From NCBI GenBank assembly GCA_049325315.1, contig JBMONB010000126.1:1-6511 (forward strand): a stretch of 6,511 nucleotides of DNA, given 5' to 3'. This DNA comes from JAWLHU01 sp049325315. Lineage in GTDB: Bacteria > Bacillota > Sulfobacillia > Symbiobacteriales > Symbiobacteriaceae. The translations under genes were made by a program, and so were the position numbers. Of this stretch, positions 1-5,484 are shown piece after piece. A model generated the notes under the pieces. It made no database searches, had not been told where the DNA came from, and saw only the letters and a list, made by a program, of their open reading frames with translations. Within the stretch, counting starts at the first letter, position 1. Each line of letters opens with the position of its first letter.

Positions 1-32
1 CACACCCCCCTACGCCTTACAGCAGTCTCGTC

Positions 33-64
33 ACCCCTTATGACGCCAGGTCGTCATAAGGGGT
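33..64. repeat. Perfect 13-bp inverted repeat (strong hairpin)
   Basis: The arms ACCCCTTATGACG (33-45) and CGTCATAAGGGGT (52-64) are exact reverse complements around a 6-base loop, CCAGGT. A T-poor stretch (TCTGTCTGACC) follows on the plus strand and no T-run follows on the minus strand, so it is not a classic intrinsic terminator. It could be a weak terminator for a plus-strand gene to the left of the window, or a protein-binding dyad. It sits 24 bp before the tandem array at 88. The structure is certain; the role is unknown. Confidence 0.7.
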
Positions 65-87
65 TCTGTCTGACCGGGGCTTTTCGT

Positions 88-330
88 GAGCCATACCAAG
101 CCCGTACCCGGGCCATCTTGAGCCATACTCGGCCCGTACCCGGGCCATCTTGAGCCATACTCGGCCCGTACCCGGGCCATCTTGAGCCATACTCGGCCCG
201 TGCCCGGGCCATCCATGAGCCATACTCGGCCCGTACCCGGGCCATCTTGAGCCATACTCGGCCCGTACCCGGGCCATCTTGAGCCATACTCGGCCCGTGC
301 CCGGGCCATCTTGAGCCGTACCTGACCCAT
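88..330. repeat. Tandem array of 32-bp units with internal hairpins
   Basis: Units begin (GAGCCATAC or a variant) at 88, 120, 152, 184, 217, 249 and 281, with a degenerate eighth at 313. The period is 32 bp except for one 33-bp unit (184-216, CATCCAT in place of CATCTT). Each unit carries the core GGCCCGTACCCGGGCC, in which GGCCCG and CGGGCC pair around a 4-base loop; the first unit has lost part of the left arm. Units 4 and 7 share a TAC-to-TGC change in the loop. Unit pairs 2-3 and 5-6 match the consensus, so 120-216 and 217-312 look like a duplicated three-unit block. The units abut with no spacers, so this is a minisatellite-like array and not a CRISPR. The minus strand is free of stops here only because the unit has none; no Shine-Dalgarno site supports a gene. 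From 1 to 381 I see no coding gene. Confidence 0.9.
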
Positions 331-353
331 ACGGAGGCTTAAACAGGGCTTAA

Positions 354-371
354 CGGGGGCGTACCCCCCCG
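354..371 (-). terminator. G/C hairpin just past the molybdoenzyme gene
   Basis: CGGGGG (354-359) can pair with CCCCCG (366-371) around a 6-base loop. It lies 11 bases past the stop of the minus-strand gene ending at 382. In the minus direction it is followed by TTAAGCCCTGTTTAAG, which has only scattered Ts. A transcription terminator is plausible but weak by sequence. Confidence 0.4.
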
Positions 372-381
372 AATCGTTCGC

Positions 382-1605
382 TTACGGTACGGCATCCTCG
401 TACCACGCGGGGTTCTTGTTGCCCCACTCCTGGGCGTTGCCGCCTTTGGGGGGCTCGCCCTTTTCCAGGTAGGCGTTCACCTTGTAGCCCCTCAGCTGCC
501 AGTAGCCGTGGTAGTCGGGGTCGTGGTGGGGGGTGATTCGCTCCACCCACTTGACCGACTTGTAGCCATACATCTGCGGGACCAACAGGCGGATCGGGCC
601 GCCGTTGAGCCGGGGCAGGCGCCGGCCCTCCATCTGGAAGGCCAGGAGCACGTCGGGGTCCATTGCCTGGCTCCAGGTGAGCGAGTCGGTGTACTCACCG
701 TCGCCGGAGTGGAAGAGAATGGCGGGCGACTCCCCTACTCGGGCATCGGCCAGCAGGTCCGCCAGGCGGATCCCGACCCAGGTGATGTTCATGACCGACC
801 AGCCGGTGACGCAGTGGAAGTTGCAGACCAGTTCGCGCTGCGGCAGCGCCAGGAACTGCTCCCAGGTGTAGGTCCTGGGCCCCACCACCAGGCGCCAGGT
901 CTCCGGGTCGAAACGGGGGATCCTCTGGTTGATGAAGTAGAGCCGGAAGCGGCCCACCATTCCCCCGCCGGCCAGGGTCTTGGGATCGACGGGCGGGCCG
1001 AGGTCCTCCTCTTCCTCGGCCACCAACCGCTCGGCAGGGGAGGTGCTGAGGCGGCGCCACAGCCAGGCCAGGCCCAGCGCTGCAAGGCCGGCCTGGAGCA
1101 CCGTCCGCCGGGTGGCCGGGTGCGCCAGCCAGGCGGTCACCTCGATCCGCTCGCCCGGCCGCTGTACCTTGGCCAGGCGGAAGGCCACATGCAGGAGCAG
1201 CCAGGGCAGCGCCGTCCAGGTGAGCCAATCGTGCAGGGTGGTGGCGGTGTTCGCCCAGGTATAGGGAACGCTTCCCCTTAGCCACATGAGGATCCCGGTA
1301 ATGGTCCAGCCCCCCAGCCAGACCGCCGCCAGGACCGTGTTCAGCCGCCGCCCCACATGCAGGCGAGGGCGGACCAGAAAGGCGAGCCACCACCCGGCCG
1401 TCGCCACGGCGTAGGCGCCAAGGGCCAGGCCGCCCCAGATGTGCAGGTTCTTCATGGGCACCCGCACCGGCGCCAGCACACCCCGCAGCGGGGTGGCGAA
1501 CAGGAGCAGCCCCGTCAGAAGCAATATGCCCACGGCGATTGCGTTGTACCGGTGAACGCGAGCCAGCCGCAGAAACTCCTCCCGGTTCCGATAGGCCTGC
1601 CCCAC
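382..1605 (-). CDS. Membrane cytochrome b / molybdopterin oxidoreductase fusion
   Basis: This 407-residue protein appears to join a heme-bearing membrane domain to a molybdenum-cofactor domain of the sulfite oxidase/MsrP (YedY) superfamily; the substrate is unknown. Four hydrophobic helices lie at about 22-41, 53-78, 89-109 and 124-145. Histidines H18, H55, H83, H125 and H139 in or near them are candidate heme ligands, as in b561-type domains. At 165-170 there is a twin-arginine TRRTVL, followed by a fifth hydrophobic stretch (169-184). The catalytic domain (about 215-380) has NFHCVTGWSV, whose C265 matches the family's molybdenum-ligating cysteine, and PIRLLVPQMYGYKSVKWV near 337-354. The inferred topology is N-terminus inside, four helices, then export of the enzyme domain. 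I chose the GTG at 1605 because GGGGAAGGGGG lies 5 bases upstream and the domain begins there. The frame is open up to 1842, but that extension is unlike protein and overlaps the divergent gene. The fusion class is well supported; the reaction is not. Confidence 0.85.
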   Translation of the reverse strand: MGQAYRNREEFLRLARVHRYNAIAVGILLLTGLLLFATPLRGVLAPVRVPMKNLHIWGGLALGAYAVATAGWWLAFLVRPRLHVGRRLNTVLAAVWLGGWTITGILMWLRGSVPYTWANTATTLHDWLTWTALPWLLLHVAFRLAKVQRPGERIEVTAWLAHPATRRTVLQAGLAALGLAWLWRRLSTSPAERLVAEEEEDLGPPVDPKTLAGGGMVGRFRLYFINQRIPRFDPETWRLVVGPRTYTWEQFLALPQRELVCNFHCVTGWSVMNITWVGIRLADLLADARVGESPAILFHSGDGEYTDSLTWSQAMDPDVLLAFQMEGRRLPRLNGGPIRLLVPQMYGYKSVKWVERITPHHDPDYHGYWQLRGYKVNAYLEKGEPPKGGNAQEWGNKNPAWYEDAVP

Positions 1606-1768
1606 AAAAAGCCCCCTTCCCCTCTCCCCCTTGGACTTAGGACGCACCTCACCCACCCCGGGAGATGTTTGCCGCCCGAAAATGACGCGCATCTTTTGTG
1701 AACCAGATCGGTCATTGATCCGTCCCATCTGTGGAACGACCGCCCCCGCTCCAAAGGAGGCGTCTTGG

Positions 1769-2578
1769 ATGGCGTCGCACCAGAGTCGCACCCTACAACT
1801 GCTCCTCATCGCCTTTGGTTTCTCCTTCGTGATCGTTGGCACTGTCCAACTGATGTTCGGCTATGAAGGGCTTTACGCAGCGACCGGCCTCCTGGCGGCC
1901 GGGCTGATCACCTATGCCGCCCTCTGGTCCGACGGGCTGACCCTGCAGGCGTTGGGCGGATCACCGACCAACCTCTGCCGCGCACTGGTGGTGGCGGTGC
2001 TCACCCTGGGCCTCTGCCTGCTGCTGGGGGCTCTGCTTCAATGGGGTGGGCTGATCACCGGTCCGGTCATGTTCGTGCCCGACCAGTGGGAGTTGATGGG
2101 CTACCTCATGGCACGGGGGTGGGCGGAGGAGCTGCTCTTCCGTGGATTTCTCTTCATCGGTCTGGCTCGCCTGCTTGACCGTGGCAGACTTCCCTGGCGT
2201 GCCTGGCTGATCTGCTCGGCGCTCTTTGGACTCTACCATCTCCCCACCGCCCTCGGGCTCGGCCTTACGGGCGAGGTGCTGGCCTATCGCATTGGGCTGC
2301 CGCTCTTCGCCTCCCTCGTGCTCCTCGTCCCCCTCTACCTGCTGAGCCACAACCTCTGGCTCGCGGTGATCATGCACAGCCTCGCTTCCATGCTGGTGGC
2401 GCCGCACCTCCAGGAGCGCCCGCTGCTGGCCCTCGCCTTTATCGCCATCTCGCTCCTGATGGGCCGGTTCCTTCTCCGGTCGGAACAGCCCCTCCCCCTT
2501 ACGTACAGGCTGAAGGGCCTGCGGGTCTGCCCCGCCCCCGAGCCGGCGCCGCGCCGCCGGGTGTGGCACGTTATCTAG
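1769..2578 (+). CDS. CPBP-family intramembrane protein (Rce1/Abi-like)
   Basis: This is a 269-residue, very hydrophobic protein with about seven to eight membrane segments. It carries the CPBP (CAAX protease / bacteriocin-processing, PF02517-type) motifs: EELLFR at 120-125, FGLYH at 153-157 and H203 in NLWLAVIMHS. Family members are intramembrane glutamic-type proteases or structural homologues, and the natural substrates of most bacterial ones are unknown. The usual third motif HxxxN reads H203-SLA-S207, with serine in the last position. The tail from about 237 is polar, with a basic PAPRRRV stretch, probably cytosolic. The ATG at 1769 has AAAGGAGG (1753-1760) 8 bases upstream. An in-frame start at 1631 is open but has no such site. 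The 163 bp separating it from the divergent molybdoenzyme gene show no convincing promoter to my eye. Nothing in the context names a substrate or an immunity role. Confidence 0.85.
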   Translation: MASHQSRTLQLLLIAFGFSFVIVGTVQLMFGYEGLYAATGLLAAGLITYAALWSDGLTLQALGGSPTNLCRALVVAVLTLGLCLLLGALLQWGGLITGPVMFVPDQWELMGYLMARGWAEELLFRGFLFIGLARLLDRGRLPWRAWLICSALFGLYHLPTALGLGLTGEVLAYRIGLPLFASLVLLVPLYLLSHNLWLAVIMHSLASMLVAPHLQERPLLALAFIAISLLMGRFLLRSEQPLPLTYRLKGLRVCPAPEPAPRRRVWHVI

Positions 2579-2597
2579 GACCCGAAAAGATGAAAAC

Positions 2598-2623
2598 GGC
2601 GGCGTGGGAGTTCCCACGCCGCC
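2598..2623. terminator. Bidirectional intrinsic terminator between CPBP gene and pgi
   Basis: GGCGGCGTGGG (2598-2608) and CCCACGCCGCC (2613-2623) form a perfect 11-bp stem with loop AGTT. The minus strand continues GTTTTCATCTTTTC and the plus strand CTTTCAATCCTTC, so both directions have a T-rich tail. It lies in the 48-bp gap between the convergent stops at 2578 and 2627 and can end both transcripts. Confidence 0.9.
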
Positions 2624-2626
2624 CTT

Positions 2627-3982
<1,356 letters not shown>

Positions 3983-4014
3983 GGGTATACCTCCAAGGGC
4001 ACGTCTTCCAGGAG

Positions 4015-4044
4015 ATTATACTGTAAAAGCAGTGGCTGGAGCAA
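4015..4044 (-). promoter_or_regulatory. Housekeeping-type promoter of pgi
   Basis: On the minus strand a perfect TATAAT (4015-4020) is preceded by TTGCTC (4039-4044) with an 18-bp spacer. The -35 matches TTGACA only in its first three bases. The expected transcript start is near 4008, giving a ~26-base leader before the pgi ATG at 3982 that contains its Shine-Dalgarno site. It lies in the 75-bp gap after the upstream minus-strand gene, so pgi can be transcribed independently. Confidence 0.7.
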
Positions 4045-4057
4045 AGCGGTTCTCCCC

Positions 4058-4360
4058 TCAGAAATCGACCGCCTTGATCGCTTCCAGCTGAATAAAGCAG
4101 ACCTTGCCATCCCCGGAGACCACCAGCACCGGGTCCACGCTGATCAGCTTCCCCTTATGTACCAGGCTGTCCACCTGAATCAACAGCTCCTTGCCCACCA
4201 GGGTTTTCAGCAGCTCCACCAGCTGCCTGATCCCCCGCCTGCTCGGGCACGGGCGAGTCGGCGCCACCGGCGCCGGTGGGCAGGGGTCGACTCCCACCCC
4301 TCTCACAACGGTCTGCGGAAGCATGGCATCCCTGGCAGAAAAGCAGCTTGGCCGCTTCAC
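4058..4360 (-). CDS. Small DUF2642/YuzF-like protein, start uncertain
   Basis: The supported part is the C-terminal ~55 residues, LLKTLVGKELLIQV through IQLEAIKAVDF. This alternating hydrophobic pattern resembles the small SH3/Sm-like beta-barrel proteins of the DUF2642 (YuzF) type found in spore-forming Firmicutes, whose function is largely unknown. It matches the divergent neighbour at 4497-4694: LLxxLVG at the front, IxxVxF ending exactly at the stop. The start is unclear. The GTG at 4360 has AGGGGGG 7 bases upstream and gives 100 residues, the first ~43 being proline-, arginine- and cysteine-rich and without a counterpart in the neighbour. An ATG at 4324 (weak AGGG site) gives 88 residues. 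Alternatively, a run of five Gs at 4232-4236 may be one base too long, which would put a GTG at 4250 in frame (see findings). That the domain is coded is likely; the N-terminus is not settled. Confidence 0.6.
   Translation of the reverse strand: MKRPSCFSARDAMLPQTVVRGVGVDPCPPAPVAPTRPCPSRRGIRQLVELLKTLVGKELLIQVDSLVHKGKLISVDPVLVVSGDGKVCFIQLEAIKAVDF
4264..4279. repeat. Perfect 16-bp palindrome
   Basis: CCACCGGCGCCGGTGG reads the same on both strands, with no loop. It falls inside the doubtful N-terminal part of the minus-strand small gene, about 30 bp upstream of the point where recognisable protein similarity begins. It could be an operator or simply GC-rich codon use; the sequence cannot decide. 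Confidence 0.45.
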
Positions 4361-4410
4361 CCGACTTCCCCCCTCTCGCTGCTTCTTATGCGGCAACAGG
4401 CCCGGCTGAC

Positions 4411-4438
4411 ACCGTTCTGCCCCCCGAGCCATAGGCTA
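4411..4438 (+). promoter_or_regulatory. Possible sigma-K-type promoter with overlapping dyad
   Basis: AC at 4411-4412, a 17-base gap and CATAGGCTA at 4430-4438 fit the known sigma-K pattern (AC, 16-17 bases, CATAnnnTA) of late mother-cell genes in spore formers. The predicted start near 4445 leaves a ~50-base leader before the ATG at 4497. CTGACA at 4406-4411 could also act as a housekeeping -35, but no good TATAAT follows. CATAGG (4430-4435) and CCTATG (4451-4456) form an inverted repeat across the presumed start site. The sigma-K pattern is short, so chance matches occur. Confidence 0.4.
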
Positions 4439-4496
4439 TCCAATGGGCGACCTATGCCCGTGGCCGCCCTAAGACCCCCGGGGAGGAGACTACGAA

Positions 4497-4694
4497 ATGG
4501 TTAGCACCACCACCATTGCCAACCTGCTCCGAAGCCTTGTTGGCACCGGTTTTAACGTCAGCCTGATCGTCGACGGCGTCGTCATTGAAAACCAGAAGGT
4601 CGTAGCTGTACAGTCCAACATCGTCTTTACCGTCAACGCCGCCGGCGTGGTCCGGGCCACCCTGATCAACCAGATCGACAGCGTGAACTTCTAG
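4497..4694 (+). CDS. Small 65-residue protein, paralogue of divergent neighbour
   Basis: I do not recognise a named family with certainty. The 65-residue product starts MVSTTTIANLLRSLVGTGFN and is rich in valine, isoleucine and asparagine, with alternating polar and hydrophobic positions that suggest a small beta-barrel. It has no signal peptide and no cysteine. LLRSLVG (10-16) and INQIDSVNF (57-65) correspond to LLKTLVG and LEAIKAVDF of the neighbouring minus-strand protein, and overall it resembles DUF2642/YuzF-type proteins. Sequence identity between the pair is low outside these ends. The ATG has GGGGAGGAG 8 bases upstream, an excellent site. The gene stands alone: promoter-like sequence at 4411-4438, hairpin at 4705-4722 and intrinsic terminator at 4762-4798. 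A spore-related role is inference from the promoter pattern and family resemblance only. Confidence 0.8.
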   Translation: MVSTTTIANLLRSLVGTGFNVSLIVDGVVIENQKVVAVQSNIVFTVNAAGVVRATLINQIDSVNF

Positions 4695-4704
4695 AACCGA
4701 TTCA

Positions 4705-4722
4705 CGGGGGGATTCCCCCCCG
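4705..4722 (+). repeat. G6/C7 hairpin after the small gene
   Basis: CGGGGGG followed by ATT and CCCCCCCG forms a short, very stable stem 10 bases past the stop at 4694. It has no T-run, so termination probably occurs at the second hairpin at 4762-4798; this one may protect the 3' end of the transcript. Confidence 0.5.
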
Positions 4723-4761
4723 ATACACATGAACCCTCCCTTGGACCCCGGGCAAAGACAT

Positions 4762-4798
4762 AAAAAAGAGGCGCCCTCAGGTGAGGCGCCTTTGTTTT
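4762..4798 (+). terminator. Intrinsic terminator of the 65-residue protein gene
   Basis: GGCGCC (4770-4775) pairs with GGCGCC (4785-4790); AGA before and TTT after extend the stem through an A-T pair, a G-T wobble and another A-T pair. The 9-base loop CTCAGGTGA can partly fold on itself. The tail TTTGTTTT and the preceding A-run are typical of a Rho-independent terminator. It lies 68 bases past the stop at 4694. Confidence 0.85.
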
Positions 4799-4817
4799 GG
4801 CGGGAGGAAGACATCTC

Positions 4818-4925
4818 TTACCACAGATTACACTGATTTTCATGATTACACAGATTATAAATAATTAAAATCTTAATCTGTGTTAATGTGTGTTAATCTG
4901 TGTAATCTGTGTAATCTGTGGTTAA
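4818..4925. repeat. AT-rich inverted-repeat element of ACAGATTAC motifs
   Basis: The left end ACCACAGATTACAC (4820-4833) is the exact reverse complement of the right end GTGTAATCTGTGGT (4909-4922), and the flanks TTA / TTAA nearly extend it. Inside, GATTACACAGATTA on the left faces repeated AATCTGTGT motifs on the right (near 4874, 4895, 4904 and 4913), around an AT-only centre (ATAAATAATTAAAAT). The composition contrasts sharply with the GC-rich surroundings. Very similar CACAGATTACACAGATTA repeats are scattered in many unrelated bacterial genomes. It has no gene; a non-autonomous mobile or repeat-expansion origin is inference. The remaining 4926-5020 shows nothing recognisable. Confidence 0.8.
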
Positions 4926-5020
4926 ATAAAACCCCAAATCACCCCGGCGCACCAATGCAAAACCGGCGGGTCGAAAGCATGCCCATGAGCCGGGTTCGCT
5001 CCGTCGGTTCTGCGCTGGTT

Positions 5021-5248
5021 CTAGTTGCGGTACCGGTAGACAATGCGGCCGCGCGTCAGGTCATACGGGCTCAGCTCCACTGTGACCCGGTCCCCCGAGA
5101 CGACCCGAATATAGTGCCGCCGCAGCTTTCCGCCCAGGTGAGCGATGACCTCCGGCTCGTTCTCCAGGTCAAGCTTCACCGTGAAGAAGCCGTTGGAGCG
5201 GGGCTCCACAATCACACCTTCTACCTCGATCATGTCGCTTCGCGCCAT
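5021..5248 (-). CDS. infA: Translation initiation factor IF-1
   Basis: IF-1 is a one-domain OB-fold protein that binds the 30S A site during initiation with IF-2 and IF-3. The 75 residues contain the family hallmarks IEVEGVIVE (7-15), AHLGGKLRRHYIRV (36-49) and the nearly invariant GDRVTVELSPYDLTRGRIVYRYR (52-74). Compared with the usual 72 residues it has a two-residue insertion in the loop near 27-30 (KLDLENEPEV) and an extra C-terminal residue. The ATG at 5248 has AAGGGGG 7 bases upstream; an in-frame TTG at 5254 is too close to that site. It stands alone with its own promoter, not in the ribosomal-protein cluster where Firmicutes usually keep infA, so it may be a second copy. No clear terminator follows. 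Confidence 0.95.
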   Translation of the reverse strand: MARSDMIEVEGVIVEPRSNGFFTVKLDLENEPEVIAHLGGKLRRHYIRVVSGDRVTVELSPYDLTRGRIVYRYRN

Positions 5249-5283
5249 TCTCAATCCCCCTTGATATCGTTCTTTCCCCTTCT

Positions 5284-5312
5284 ATTATAGTACCTTCGGC
5301 TGGATTCGTCAT
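5284..5312 (-). promoter_or_regulatory. Promoter of infA
   Basis: On the minus strand ATGACG (5307-5312) and a perfect TATAAT (5284-5289) are separated by 17 bp, close to the housekeeping consensus (4 of 6 and 6 of 6). The expected start near 5277 gives a ~29-base leader containing the AAGGGGG ribosome site. Confidence 0.8.
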
Positions 5313-5322
5313 CCAGAATCCA
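5300..5322. repeat. Inverted repeat over the infA -35 region
   Basis: TGGATTC (5301-5307) and GAATCCA (5316-5322) are exact reverse complements 8 bases apart; an alternative pairing, CTGGAT (5300-5305) with ATCCAG (5311-5316), nests within it. The repeat covers the -35 element of infA (5307-5312), so a bound protein could block transcription. The operator role is inference. Confidence 0.5.
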
Positions 5323-5391
5323 ACATATTTCTAAACGAAATCATTGGAAGGCCAGACGCAAACTCCCGCTTGGGTACCACCCGGAGGTGTC

Positions 5392-5484
5392 TTGGCGTTA
5401 ACGAAAAACTTGTGGGCGGTCGCCCTGGCGTGCTACAATGCAGCCGCAAACCTGTTCGGAGGGGGATTCTCCCTTGGGCCGTAA
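5392..5484 (+). CDS. Possible 30-residue leader peptide before yebC (doubtful)
   Basis: A TTG at 5392 with GGAGGTG just upstream (5383-5389) opens a 30-codon frame beginning MALTKNLWAVALA and ending at TAA 5482-5484, 11 bases into yebC. The product would be small and mostly hydrophobic, and its stop overlaps the yebC start as in translational coupling. Against it: the spacing from the ribosome site is short, TTG is a weak start, and the likely yebC promoter (5410-5439) lies within it, so most yebC transcripts would lack its start. Confidence 0.2.
   Translation: MALTKNLWAVALACYNAAANLFGGGFSLGP
5410..5439 (+). promoter_or_regulatory. Probable promoter of yebC
   Basis: TTGTGG (5410-5415) and TACAAT (5434-5439) are 18 bp apart, matching 3 of 6 and 5 of 6 housekeeping positions. 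A start near 5446 gives a ~28-base leader before the TTG at 5474. It is divergent from the infA promoter, about 120 bp away. Confidence 0.55.

Noticed and set aside
88..330. CRISPR array
   Set aside because: Units abut directly with no unique spacers; the repeated sequence fills the whole period.
31..330. Coding genes on the minus strand within the tandem array
   Set aside because: All three frames are open because the repeat has no stop on that strand; no ribosome site precedes the ATGs.
508..1281. Plus-strand 257-residue open frame
   Set aside because: Shadow of the molybdoenzyme gene on the other strand, with no recognisable motifs.
1669..1731. Promoters in the molybdoenzyme/CPBP divergent region (TTGCCG, TTGTGA, CAGAT...ATCTG dyad)
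   Set aside because: No hexamer pair had an acceptable -10 at 16-18 bp, and the dyad is only 5 bp.
1631..1768. Longer start for the CPBP protein
   Set aside because: The ATG at 1769 has AAAGGAGG at ideal distance and starts just before the first membrane helix.
1606..1842. N-terminal extension of the molybdoenzyme up to the ATG at 1842
   Set aside because: The extra 79 residues are not protein-like, overlap the divergent CPBP gene and lack a ribosome site, whereas the GTG at 1605 has one.
4950..5015. Possible tRNA-like sequence (GGGTTCGCTCC resembles a T-loop)
   Set aside because: No acceptor stem, anticodon arm or CCA-compatible pairing could be formed around it.
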